64,000 nucleotides of DNA from JBLWXV01 sp048267245. GTDB taxonomy: Bacteria > Bdellovibrionota > Bacteriovoracia > Bacteriovoracales > Bacteriovoracaceae. Both the position numbers and the translations under genes were made by a program. The stretch is from the NCBI GenBank assembly GCA_048267245.1, contig JBLWXV010000001.1, positions 1,488,001 to 1,552,000 on the forward strand, written 5' to 3'. The notes below the pieces were generated by a model. It was not told where the DNA came from. It saw only the letters and a list, made by a program, of their open reading frames with translations, and searched no databases. Positions 9,006 through 17,989 of the stretch are shown here, one piece after another (within the stretch, counting starts at the first letter, position 1; each line of letters begins with the position of its first letter).

Positions 9006-10217
9006 TTAACGGATGCTATTGAGCTCCATCATCGGCACAACGACCGAGAAGACAATGAAGGCAACAGCTAGACCCATACCGACCATCATTATAGGTTCTA
9101 ACACCGATGTAAGTCCACTAAGCTTTGCATCAACTTGATCTTCGTAATTATCTGCCACAATCTCGAGCATTTCTTCCATTTCACCAGATTTTTCCCCTAG
9201 ACGAATCATGTGCGTGACCATGGAGGGGAAAAGTTTGCTCTTTACGAGAGGCCCACACATACTGGCGCCCTCTTGAATTTGCATTCTCGACTCTTCAACA
9301 GCAGCTTGCATGTGGACGTTAGAGATCAGGTTTTTAACAATTTTCATTGAGGTAAGAATATTTACCCCAGAGTTGAGGAGAGTGGCGAGGGTCGAGCAAA
9401 AGCGAGACACATTGACCATGGTAACTAGTTGGCCAACGATGGGAAGCTTTAAGACGATTCGATCCCACTGGGCGCGTCCTGACTTCGAGTTCACATATTT
9501 AGTGAGTAGATAATAGATTCCAAAGACACCAAGAATCACCGCCCACCAGTAATTCTGGAGGAATTCTGAGATCCAGATACAGATTTTGGTCTGCAGTGGG
9601 AGCTCTTTTTTCATTGAAACGAAGATTTTTGTAATTTTGGGTATTACGAAGATAAAGATAATCCCCATCATGACTGAGCCCACCACAACCATAATGAGGG
9701 GGTAGGTCATGGCGCCCTTTAGTTTATTTTTGAGCTTTACCTGCGTTTCAGTGAAGTCGGCCAGTCGCATGAGAACGACTTCTAGCGTTCCTGAAGACTC
9801 CCCGGCCTCAACCATGTTGACGTAGACGTTGTTAAAAATTTTTGGGTAGTCTGATAGGGCGCGAGCAAGGCTCATCCCTTCGTTGACCTTACCGCGAACT
9901 TCTGAGAGCACGACTTTGAGGCGCTGATTTTCAGTTTGATCAATGAGGGCACTAAAAGATTCGACGATTTGAATTTTGGCTTTAATGAGAGTGGCGAGCT
10001 GACGAGTCATGAGTGAGAGATCTTCAGTCCCAACCCCTCCACCGAAATTGATAGTGGAGGATTTCTTCTCACTATTTGATTTCTCTTCCTTGATATCAAT
10101 GAGCATTATGCCCTGGGCGCGAATTTTACCCTTGGCCTGGGCCATGGTCTCAGAGTTAACCGTTCCCTTGAGCTCCTTGCCAGTCTTATCAAGTCCTTTG
10201 TACTGAAAAATCGCCAT
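9006..10217 (-). CDS. gspF: Type II secretion inner-membrane platform protein GspF
   Basis: The product is 403 aa with two GspF domains (about residues 70-195 and 270-395) and membrane segments near 168-190 (YPLIMVVVGSVMMGIIFIFV), 222-242 and 372-398. Characteristic motifs are FxYKGLDKTGKELKGTV at the N-terminus, VEAGESSGTLEVVLMRLADF, and the repeat-domain copy IRLGEKSGEMEEMLEIVAD. GspF is the polytopic hub that contacts GspE and GspL. The start ATG overlaps the gspE stop by one base (TAATG), so the two are translationally coupled. Confidence 0.96.
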   Translation of the reverse strand: MAIFQYKGLDKTGKELKGTVNSETMAQAKGKIRAQGIMLIDIKEEKSNSEKKSSTINFGGGVGTEDLSLMTRQLATLIKAKIQIVESFSALIDQTENQRLKVVLSEVRGKVNEGMSLARALSDYPKIFNNVYVNMVEAGESSGTLEVVLMRLADFTETQVKLKNKLKGAMTYPLIMVVVGSVMMGIIFIFVIPKITKIFVSMKKELPLQTKICIWISEFLQNYWWAVILGVFGIYYLLTKYVNSKSGRAQWDRIVLKLPIVGQLVTMVNVSRFCSTLATLLNSGVNILTSMKIVKNLISNVHMQAAVEESRMQIQEGASMCGPLVKSKLFPSMVTHMIRLGEKSGEMEEMLEIVADNYEDQVDAKLSGLTSVLEPIMMVGMGLAVAFIVFSVVVPMMELNSIR

Positions 10218-11950
10218 TATTCTTCCGTTGTCTCTTCTGCGTTAATGGCGCGAACCATTTCGTCGACCGAGGTTTCGCCAGCAAAAACTTTTTCTAGAGC
10301 ATCTTGTCTCAGCGACTTCATCCCGTGCTTCATGGCCATGCGCTTAACTTGAGAGGCATCGGCCTTTTTTAAGATGAGTGGACGAATTTCATCGCCAATA
10401 ATTAGGAGTTCGCACACACTGGTGAGTCCAGCATAGCCGCGATAATTACACTTAGGGCAACCCTTAGCTTCAAATACTGTCGCGTGAGCAGGGGCGCGGT
10501 CAACTCCGAGCATCTCATAATCAAAATCAGTGAGAGTATGTGGCACCTTACAGTCATTACAAAGCGTCTGGATTAGGCGCTGGGCGAGAACTGCGGCCAG
10601 TGAAGAGGCGATCAAGAAGGGTTGAACGCCCATATCAATAAGGCGGTTTGGCGCACTTGAAGCGTCGTTGGTGTGAATAGTTGAGAGCACAAAGTGACCA
10701 GTGAGCGAGGCTTGTACCGCCATTTCTGCTGTCTCAAGATCTCGCGTTTCCCCCACCATAATGACATCGGGGTTCTGACGTAGGATCGAGCGCAGGGCCT
10801 TGGCAAAACTCAATTCAATCTTGTGATTGACCTGAATCTGACTAATACCGGCCATTTCATATTCCACCGGATCTTCCACGGTGATAATCATTTTATCTGG
10901 CGTATTGATGCGATCGAGCATGGCAAAGAGGGTAGTCGTCTTACCGTGACCAGTTGGCCCGGAGACGTAGACTACGCCGTGCTTGCGCTTAGAGAGTTCA
11001 TCGAGCTGGGCCAGTACGCGACCGTGAAAGCCAAGACTCTCGAGCTTTAGGACCGTGTTACTCTTTTCGAGAATACGCATAACGATGCGCTCGCCATACT
11101 GGACGGGTACAGTCGAGAGACGAATATCAATATCTTTACCGGCCATCTTGATTGGAATACGTCCATCTTGGGGAAGGCGTTTCTCTGCAATATCGAGCTT
11201 GGCCATAACCTTAATTCTCGAACTCACAGCTGCGTGGGTCTTGATTGGTTGGCGCAGAACTTCTGTCATCACGCGGTTGATACGAAAGCGGTAGATCGTC
11301 TCTTTTTCGTAGGGTTCAATGTGAATATCACTCGCTTTTTCCTTAACGGCGCGAAAGATAATTGAGTTCACAAAGCGAATCACTGGCGCCTCATCAGCGC
11401 CAGCGTCGAGAATATCAATGGGGCCATCGAGATCTAGAGATTCGTCAAATTCATCTTCTAGTGAGTCGACGATATTGCGATTGGCCTTTTCAAAAACGCG
11501 GTTAATCGCCTCTTGAAGCTTTAAGGGCGAGGTGACGACAATCTTAATTTCCTTCTTATAGATTTCTCGGATGTCGTTGATAGCGTCGAAGTTAAAGGGG
11601 TCAGTGGTCGCCACGGTGAGAGTGTAGTCAGTCTCTAGAATTGGCAATATTTCGTGCTGTTTAGCGTAGTTAATGGGAAGTTGTTCAACTAGGCCCGGCT
11701 CAATCTCTTCCACTTTAATATCTTGAAGATAGGGGATATCAATTTGGTGGCAAATAACCTTAATGATATCGTGGGGGTGAATGTAATTCTTCTTAAGAAG
11801 AATTTCCCCAATGAGCATCCCTGACTCATGTTGAATCTCAAGTGCTTCAGCAAGTTGATCACTTGTCAGAGAAGTGTGCTTGAGGAGAAGTTCACCGATC
11901 TTCTCCTTCTGCCCTTCTACTTTTTCTAAGATACTCTCAGAGATACGCAT
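10217..11950 (-). CDS. gspE: Type II secretion traffic ATPase GspE
   Basis: This 577-aa hexameric ATPase powers pseudopilus assembly. In order it has an N1 domain (GELLLKHTSLTSDQLAEAL), an N2 domain, the Asp box, Walker A GPTGHGKT at 331-338, Walker B DVIMVGETRD at 395-404, a His box (LSTIHTNDA), and a zinc ribbon with Cys464/467/498/501. The Walker A motif has His where Ser is usual (GSGKT). The gene lies 6 bp after gspD and overlaps gspF by 1 bp. The C-terminal tail is acidic. Confidence 0.97.
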   Translation of the reverse strand: MRISESILEKVEGQKEKIGELLLKHTSLTSDQLAEALEIQHESGMLIGEILLKKNYIHPHDIIKVICHQIDIPYLQDIKVEEIEPGLVEQLPINYAKQHEILPILETDYTLTVATTDPFNFDAINDIREIYKKEIKIVVTSPLKLQEAINRVFEKANRNIVDSLEDEFDESLDLDGPIDILDAGADEAPVIRFVNSIIFRAVKEKASDIHIEPYEKETIYRFRINRVMTEVLRQPIKTHAAVSSRIKVMAKLDIAEKRLPQDGRIPIKMAGKDIDIRLSTVPVQYGERIVMRILEKSNTVLKLESLGFHGRVLAQLDELSKRKHGVVYVSGPTGHGKTTTLFAMLDRINTPDKMIITVEDPVEYEMAGISQIQVNHKIELSFAKALRSILRQNPDVIMVGETRDLETAEMAVQASLTGHFVLSTIHTNDASSAPNRLIDMGVQPFLIASSLAAVLAQRLIQTLCNDCKVPHTLTDFDYEMLGVDRAPAHATVFEAKGCPKCNYRGYAGLTSVCELLIIGDEIRPLILKKADASQVKRMAMKHGMKSLRQDALEKVFAGETSVDEMVRAINAEETTEE

Positions 11951-11956
11951 AAGAGC

Positions 11957-14383
11957 TTATTCCTTTTCTTCATTTCTAGTTGGAGCACTTTGATTCTTCT
12001 GAACTTTTTGGATAATCATGCTGTAGTCTGGAGCATCGACATCTTGATTGTCACTGGCCAGTGGATCGATTTCAAGGACCTTATCCATTTCGCCCTCAGT
12101 GCCAATTCCAGGTCCTTCATTATTTTGGCGATACTTATCAGTTTCAGTCTTATCGTAGAGTGGACCTTGCTCTTGTTGCTTGGCCTTCTCGTAGAGACCT
12201 TTAACCGTGGTAGCAAATGGATCTTCATCCGCGTGGGTTGTCTTTAAGTGAGTCGCGCGGCGATTGAGCACATCCTTAACTGTTGAAGCTGTGGCCTTCT
12301 CATAGCTCGTGAGAATTTTGGGCGTAAGGAAGAAGAGCAGGTTAACCTTTTCATTAATCTTAGTAGTATTTCTAAAAAGCCAGCCAAGAACTGGGATATC
12401 CCCTAAGAGTGGAATCTTGTTTTGGTTGTGGATCTCCTTATCTCTCATGAGACCGCCCATGGCGATTGTGTCGCGGTCGCGAACAACAACTTCTGTGGTT
12501 GCAGAGCGAGTAGTGGTCGCCACACCTTCAGCAGAGCCCGCCTGGCGGTTAGAAAAGTCTTCAACTTTGTGATCAATTTTAAGTTTCACAAAGCGTGTCA
12601 CCTTATTAATTTGCGGCTTAATTTTAAGTGTCATCGCAATTTTTTGCTGCTTAATACTAGTCGTAGTTGAGCCGTTTGCAGCATTTGTTCGCTCTGGCGT
12701 AGGAACAGTTTCACCCACTTCAAACACGGCTTCAGTGTTATCAAGGGCAAGAATTTGAGGAGTGGCCAGAACGTTGGAGTTGTTACTGGTCGCAATCGCG
12801 GTGATTAGGCCATTGACTGTTCTAATTTCAATTTCCTGGCCATTAATAGTCTGAGTGATTTTTGAACCAGCACCACCACCCACAAAGAGACCACCAAGAG
12901 AGGTGATATTATTTGTGAGTAGGTTGATAAGATCTGGAGAACCACCAGTGAAACCGGCCTTATCTAGACCACCAGCACCGTAGGCGCCAATGATGTTGAT
13001 ACCAAAACTATTGTTCTTGCTGACATTGGTCTCCATGATCATGCCTTCAACATAGACTTGATCGCGGGGGATATCGAGCTTGGTGATAACTTCTTTAATT
13101 GTGAGGTAGTCTGTCGGTGAGGCAGTGACCACGATCGCATTATTTTCTGTGTCAGAAGTAATTTTCACATCATTTGAAAAGAGTGAGCCACTATCGTCTG
13201 TTGCAGCTGTCCTGGCGCGCGCGAGGCGAGTGGTTCTGGCCCCAGTTGAAGACTGTGCCTGACTCACAAGATTTGAGAGGGTTTTGGCCATTGTCTCGGC
13301 GTCGCCGTGATTGAGGTAGTAGACATGAATGCGTCCGCTTGTGGCAGAGACACCTTTCACATCGAGCTTATTAATGAGTTCTCTCAGTTGGGCCGCACCA
13401 GTTGAATTGGCCATGGCGATAATTGAATTCGTGCGTGGCTCGGCAATGATCTTTGAGATATTTTGCTCACTTGAAGCACTCGCACTGCTTCCTTGGCGCG
13501 AGCGCAGGTTTGAGCTTGAGTTACCTTTTAGAATTTGATCGAGCAACTTGGCAATTTCTTGGGCCGAAGAGTGGCGTACGCGGATAATTTGTAGCGATTC
13601 TTCGTGACCGGGAACGTCTACGAACTTAATTAGTCGCACCAGACGATTAATATTGGCCCCAGTATCTTGAACGATGATTGTATTGGTTTGCTTAATATCA
13701 ATGATGCGACCATAGCGAGACATAAATGGTCTAAATGAACGACTTACTTCCGTTGCATTGATATTTTTAAGTGGAAGAATGCGCATCACATAGTTTTCTG
13801 TGTCGGGCGTATAGTTACCCGTATAGATTTTCGTCGGTGTATATCTAATATCTCTGGCGTTTACGATTTTATAGAATTCTCCCGACTTAACGAGAGTGTA
13901 GCCATTCATGTTAAGACCGGTTAGGTAGGCTTTCCAGGCGTCCCCTACGGTAATAGGAGTAGGGGCAACGATGCTCACTTTTCCTTTGAGATCTTTATCC
14001 ATAATAAGGTTGATACCAGTGAGCTTTTGCATTTCTTTGGTTAGGTCTACGAGTGAGACATCGCGGTAGTCAAAGGACTTTACTACTTCTGGACCAAAGG
14101 CAGTTTCAGGGTTGAGGTTTACATAGCGCTTGTCTTTAGTCACGCCAGTGACAGAGCCAATCCCTGTGCCGCGACCGAAGGTATCTTCACCGGCGGTACC
14201 ATCCATCCCTTCCATCGCCTTATCAGCGCGGTCAATGAGCCCTTGAGCTGAAGCTCCCTGCGCTTCATTCTTTTCATAGCGGGTAGGGCTATCATACTTT
14301 TTAAATTGCGCCATAAGCTCATTCGGTCCCAGGGCCATAAGGGCCGCTAGTGCAATGAGTTTAGTTTTTTGCTGGGTGATCAT
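11957..14383 (-). CDS. gspD: Type II secretion outer-membrane secretin GspD
   Basis: The product is 808 aa with a Sec signal peptide (cut near LMAQ). An N0 domain (FDYRDVSLVDLTKEMQKLTG) precedes three KH-like N domains (LPLKNINATEVSRSFRPFM, IIRVRHSSAQEIAKLLDQIL, VYYLNHGDAETMAKTLS). The secretin barrel follows, with VGETVPTPE and the conserved C-terminal IPLLGDIPVLGWLFR and LLFFLTPKI. A Ser/Gly-rich insertion near residues 290-310 fits the usual loop. About 110 residues after the barrel are polar and acidic, possibly a pilotin-binding tail. It is the outer-membrane channel of the T2SS and lies 17 bp after gspC. Confidence 0.96.
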   Translation of the reverse strand: MITQQKTKLIALAALMALGPNELMAQFKKYDSPTRYEKNEAQGASAQGLIDRADKAMEGMDGTAGEDTFGRGTGIGSVTGVTKDKRYVNLNPETAFGPEVVKSFDYRDVSLVDLTKEMQKLTGINLIMDKDLKGKVSIVAPTPITVGDAWKAYLTGLNMNGYTLVKSGEFYKIVNARDIRYTPTKIYTGNYTPDTENYVMRILPLKNINATEVSRSFRPFMSRYGRIIDIKQTNTIIVQDTGANINRLVRLIKFVDVPGHEESLQIIRVRHSSAQEIAKLLDQILKGNSSSNLRSRQGSSASASSEQNISKIIAEPRTNSIIAMANSTGAAQLRELINKLDVKGVSATSGRIHVYYLNHGDAETMAKTLSNLVSQAQSSTGARTTRLARARTAATDDSGSLFSNDVKITSDTENNAIVVTASPTDYLTIKEVITKLDIPRDQVYVEGMIMETNVSKNNSFGINIIGAYGAGGLDKAGFTGGSPDLINLLTNNITSLGGLFVGGGAGSKITQTINGQEIEIRTVNGLITAIATSNNSNVLATPQILALDNTEAVFEVGETVPTPERTNAANGSTTTSIKQQKIAMTLKIKPQINKVTRFVKLKIDHKVEDFSNRQAGSAEGVATTTRSATTEVVVRDRDTIAMGGLMRDKEIHNQNKIPLLGDIPVLGWLFRNTTKINEKVNLLFFLTPKILTSYEKATASTVKDVLNRRATHLKTTHADEDPFATTVKGLYEKAKQQEQGPLYDKTETDKYRQNNEGPGIGTEGEMDKVLEIDPLASDNQDVDAPDYSMIIQKVQKNQSAPTRNEEKE

Positions 14384-14400
14384 TCGTGGTCATCCTATGT

Positions 14401-15945
14401 TTAATCAAAGTTGTAATCAAAGTCTTGGGCCATTCCACCGCGAGAAACCGTGAGCGAGAGCTGGTCGATTTCCTTAATCCTTCCAAAGAGCGACATAATC
14501 TCATTGAGATTGGTGATCTTCTTCCCATTAATATGGGTGATGATGTCATCATTTTGGAGATTGAGCTTACTGTAAACACTGCCAGGAACAATCTCAGTCA
14601 TTTTAAAGGCGAGAGAGCCATCTGGATTTTGAATTTTCACAGCGCGAGCTTGGGTGAGAACCTCGCTAATATTATTGAGCATATTATCGCGAAGTGTTTT
14701 CTTAATTTTAAATTTATTGCCTTCATTCGTAATGCCACTATCTTTAGCCTCACTAATGGCGGCTTTTCCGGCACTCGGAGAGAGAATTGAAATCTTGCTT
14801 GCCGTGCGTGGAGGTTTCTCCTCAGCACTTGCAATATACTCGCATTCACCGCTTTCTAAGTTTTTAAAGATGACTTTGAGCGAGTCAATTTTCCCAACCT
14901 CGGCCATGCGCTCGATCTTCTCACCTTCACGCACGACAATGGCGTCTCTTGAACTTCTCATCTGTACCGAGGCAATTGACTTCACTGAATCTTGAAGTAC
15001 TAGGGTATTGAGAAGAGTCAGTGGGAGGGCAGACTTCTTGTCGGCCTGCTCACAAATAGCAGGCCCTTGTGGTTTCTTTTTCTTTGGCTCTTCTTGAGTA
15101 GGGTTGTCATTAAGGAGAGCATTAAAGAGGTTGGTACTCGCAATGGCCTGAGAATCCGCGCGTAGATCAGTGGGGCGAGAGAAGTTAATGGGCATTTGAG
15201 GGCGCACTCTTCTCATAGACATGGTTTGATTTTGGCTGGCGAGCACTTGTGCCACAAGCTTTCCAATGGAGTAACTTGAAGCAATACAAAGCGCCATAAT
15301 AAAGTACTTGTGGTAGCGTGGGCGATTTTCCGGGGCAAACACTAGGGCAACTAGATCGTCCCAGCTCATTGCGCCGCCATTGGCGCGCTCGCTGGGCTTT
15401 GGCCCTTTAAATTTCTTCTTAGAAAAGAGGGAACTAAAGCTCATTTGCGAGAAGAGCTTATTTTTCACGCCCATGATTTTATTTTTGGCCTGGCCCTTTT
15501 TGGATTTACTCATGACTACAAATTGACTGGTGTCGACATCGCGGCTGTCGTCTTCGTCTTCGTCTTCAAAGTCTTCAAGGTTGAGTTCGGCCAATTGTTT
15601 TTCAAGTTGATCTAGTGGAATACTAGGGTGCGTCTTCTCAATGAAGTCGCCTTGATTGGGACTATTGCCTACGTGAAATTGATCAGTGTCATCGTCGATT
15701 AATTCTTCAATCGGAGGAGGGGCGTCGCTGCCAAGTTCGCGCAAATCGTCGGCGTTAATGTCCGTAAAGGTCATTTCCCTGCGTGCAAACTCGCCGGTGT
15801 CCTCATGATGATCTTCGTAATCTTCATCATAGTCTTCCGGATCGATGACGTTTCCATCTTCATCGACGAATTCAAACTCTTCATCAAGGTCCTTCTTCTT
15901 AGAAAAGAGGCCCTTGAATTTTGATATAAAATTTTTCTTACCCAT
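14401..15945 (-). CDS. gspC: Type II secretion protein GspC with long acidic cytoplasmic extension and PDZ domain
   Basis: The product is 514 aa. Residues 1-212 form a highly charged region before the single membrane span at about 214-236 (YFIMALCIASSYSIGKLVAQ). An HR domain follows at about residues 290-370 (LPLTLLNTLVLQDSVKSIASV), then a C-terminal PDZ at 425-510 (IVPGSVYSKLNLQNDDIITHIN). GspC links the inner-membrane platform to the secretin. Classical GspC has only a short cytoplasmic tail, so the extension of about 210 residues is unusual. It carries LFSKKK twice (residues 13-18 and 173-178), flanking an Asp/Glu-rich region. This is the first gene of the operon, and the intergenic region upstream should hold its promoter. 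Confidence 0.92.
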   Translation of the reverse strand: MGKKNFISKFKGLFSKKKDLDEEFEFVDEDGNVIDPEDYDEDYEDHHEDTGEFARREMTFTDINADDLRELGSDAPPPIEELIDDDTDQFHVGNSPNQGDFIEKTHPSIPLDQLEKQLAELNLEDFEDEDEDDSRDVDTSQFVVMSKSKKGQAKNKIMGVKNKLFSQMSFSSLFSKKKFKGPKPSERANGGAMSWDDLVALVFAPENRPRYHKYFIMALCIASSYSIGKLVAQVLASQNQTMSMRRVRPQMPINFSRPTDLRADSQAIASTNLFNALLNDNPTQEEPKKKKPQGPAICEQADKKSALPLTLLNTLVLQDSVKSIASVQMRSSRDAIVVREGEKIERMAEVGKIDSLKVIFKNLESGECEYIASAEEKPPRTASKISILSPSAGKAAISEAKDSGITNEGNKFKIKKTLRDNMLNNISEVLTQARAVKIQNPDGSLAFKMTEIVPGSVYSKLNLQNDDIITHINGKKITNLNEIMSLFGRIKEIDQLSLTVSRGGMAQDFDYNFD

Positions 15946-16031
15946 GCATACCGCGCTCTTTCGTCCATGAAAAAGGGGACTTAATTAAACGGATAATTTC
16001 AATATCCATATACGATTATTTTAAAGGACTT

Positions 16032-16151
16032 ATGCATTACGCATCAAGTTTTCTTTCACTTGCCGCGATAATAAATAGCGGAGTAAAGAGCTCGGAGATG
16101 TTCAACTTGCGAAGTTATATTCTCGAGTCACCGATCAAATCTCTCTTTTAA
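16032..16151 (+). CDS. Possible 39-aa small protein in the gspC/acyl-CoA dehydrogenase divergent region
   Basis: An ATG at 16032 preceded by AAAGGA with a 4-nt spacer opens a 39-codon frame ending at TAA 16149-16151. The product would have a mildly hydrophobic stretch (SFLSLAAII) and a polar C-terminus. No family is recognised. It could be a genuine small protein, a leader peptide, or chance. The rest of this 265-bp divergent region (15946-16210) is AT-rich and should contain promoters for gspC (minus) and the acyl-CoA dehydrogenase (plus). Confidence 0.25.
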   Translation: MHYASSFLSLAAIINSGVKSSEMFNLRSYILESPIKSLF

Positions 16152-16210
16152 GCACGCTCGTTCTCCGCTATCATAATGAGCGCCTATGTAATGTTTAAAA
16201 AGGAAGAGAA

Positions 16211-17989
16211 ATGAGTTCTGATCAGAAGAAAGTTGAGGATTTTGGTTCGGTAGTGGGAGGATTCTTCTACGGCGAAATTGACGAAGATCAAGTCTTTCCG
16301 TACCCGCACCTAACTAATGAGCAACGCGAATACGCCAAGGAGCTGATTCCTGCAGTCGGAAAGTTCTGCGAGGACAATATCGATGGCGCTAAATTTGACG
16401 AAGAAGCTGCTCTTCCCAATGAAGTGATTCAGGGGCTCGCTGAACTAGGCCTACTTGGGCTTGGGGTTCCAGAAGAATTTGGGGGAATGGGTCTCGATTA
16501 CACTCTTTATAGTCGCGTTTTTGGCGAGGTCGCCTCGAATGACGGTTCAACCGCCACTATGATTGGTGCCCACCAGTCTATTGGTTACCGCGCCCTCCTG
16601 CTCGAAGGCAATGATGAGCAAAAAGCTCACTGGCTTCCAAAGCTGGCCAGTGGGGAAGTGATTGCAGCATTCTGTTTAACTGAGCCCGGTAGCGGTTCTG
16701 ATGCCTATTCAATTAAAACAAAGGCCATTGATAACGGCGATGGGACTTATACCATTAGTGGTCAAAAGCTCTGGATTACAAATGCTGGTCTGGCCGGCTT
16801 TTATACTGTCTTTGCGAAAACTGACCACACTAAAGAGGATGGCACAAAATCAGAGAAGATTAGCTGCTTTATCGTTGAAAAAGAGCGTGAAGGCATCAGC
16901 TTTGGCGAAAAAGAAAATAAAATGGGTATTCGCGCTTCAGAAACGCGCGCAGTCTACTTTGATAAGGTGACTATTCCCGCTACAAATATGATTGGGACAC
17001 CGGGCAGTGGTTTTAAGATCGCGATGAACGTGCTCAATTCTGGTCGCCTCTCGCTTGGCGCCGGATGTGTGAGCGCGATGAAGTCAATTCTCAAACTTGC
17101 CACTAATCACGCCAAGGGCAGAAAGCAATTTGATAAAACTATTACTGAGTTTGGCCTGATTCAGCAAAAGCTCTCATATATGTCTTCTCACATCTACGCC
17201 GCCGAGAGTGTGGTCTACATGTCCACAGGAAATATGTGTCGCGGGATGAAGGACTACTACTTTGAGACGGCCGTTTGTAAGATCTTTGGTTCTGAGACGC
17301 TTTGGAGTGTAATCGATATGGCGATGCAAATCGCTGCAGGTAACGGCTACATGAAAGAGTATCCTTATGAGCGCTTAATGCGCGACTCGCGCATTAACTT
17401 AATCTTTGAAGGAACCAACGAGATCTTGCGCGCCTTCATCGCTTTGGCCGGGGTTAGAGGACCTTCCGAAAATCTCAAAGAACTTGGAAAAATTTCCGAT
17501 GTCTCTAAAGCGCTTCAAGATCCAATAAAGTCGCTGGGGGTACTCACTGACTTCGCTAAAAACCGCATCACTAAGATGATTGGCAATCGCTCGCTCACGA
17601 AGTGTCACCCAGACTTTCAAGAGGAAGCCGATCAATTTGGCGATATGCTCTCAAGCTTTGCCATTCAAGTTGAAAATACCCTTATTAAATACGGCAAGAA
17701 GATTATCGATCACGAACTCCCACAGGGGCGCATTGCCAATATGGCCATCGAGCTCTATGTGACGCTTGCAACCCTCTCGCGCACGACTTGGATTCTTGGT
17801 GAAGCCAGCGTGTCAGATAGTGACAAGGCCTATGCCAAAAATATGGCCAAGCTTGCCCTCACTGATTCGCGTCGTCGCTTTACACAAAACCTTAAGGGCA
17901 TGACGAAGAATTATGACAAGCTTACCAAGGCGGTGAGTGATGGTGTGGTTGAAAGAGATGGGTACGGTTTTGATATCATCGACTTCTAA
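16211..17989 (+). CDS. Acyl-CoA dehydrogenase, VLCAD/ACAD9-like
   Basis: This 592-aa FAD enzyme introduces the alpha-beta double bond in fatty acyl-CoA (first step of beta-oxidation). Motifs are FCLTEPGSGSDA (FAD/substrate loop), LWITNAGLAGFYTVFAKT, the central domain ending FGLIQQKL, and NGYMKEYPYERLMRDSRI followed by NLIFEGTNEILR, which contains the catalytic Glu. A C-terminal extension of about 150 residues beyond the ACAD core matches the very-long-chain class rather than 380-residue short/medium-chain enzymes. The ribosome site AAGGAAGAG lies just before the ATG. The gene ends in an intrinsic terminator that overlaps the next gene. The likely substrate (long chains) is inferred from architecture only. 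Confidence 0.93.
   Translation: MSSDQKKVEDFGSVVGGFFYGEIDEDQVFPYPHLTNEQREYAKELIPAVGKFCEDNIDGAKFDEEAALPNEVIQGLAELGLLGLGVPEEFGGMGLDYTLYSRVFGEVASNDGSTATMIGAHQSIGYRALLLEGNDEQKAHWLPKLASGEVIAAFCLTEPGSGSDAYSIKTKAIDNGDGTYTISGQKLWITNAGLAGFYTVFAKTDHTKEDGTKSEKISCFIVEKEREGISFGEKENKMGIRASETRAVYFDKVTIPATNMIGTPGSGFKIAMNVLNSGRLSLGAGCVSAMKSILKLATNHAKGRKQFDKTITEFGLIQQKLSYMSSHIYAAESVVYMSTGNMCRGMKDYYFETAVCKIFGSETLWSVIDMAMQIAAGNGYMKEYPYERLMRDSRINLIFEGTNEILRAFIALAGVRGPSENLKELGKISDVSKALQDPIKSLGVLTDFAKNRITKMIGNRSLTKCHPDFQEEADQFGDMLSSFAIQVENTLIKYGKKIIDHELPQGRIANMAIELYVTLATLSRTTWILGEASVSDSDKAYAKNMAKLALTDSRRRFTQNLKGMTKNYDKLTKAVSDGVVERDGYGFDIIDF

Noticed and set aside
9001..9020. Shared GTATTAACGGA at the ends of gspF and gspK as a possible repeat
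   Set aside because: It is only about 11 bp around two stop codons and no longer similarity extends from it; probably chance.
15946..16031. A specific sigma-70 promoter for gspC
   Set aside because: Several AT-rich hexamers are possible, but none has a convincing -35/-10 pair, so no site is called.
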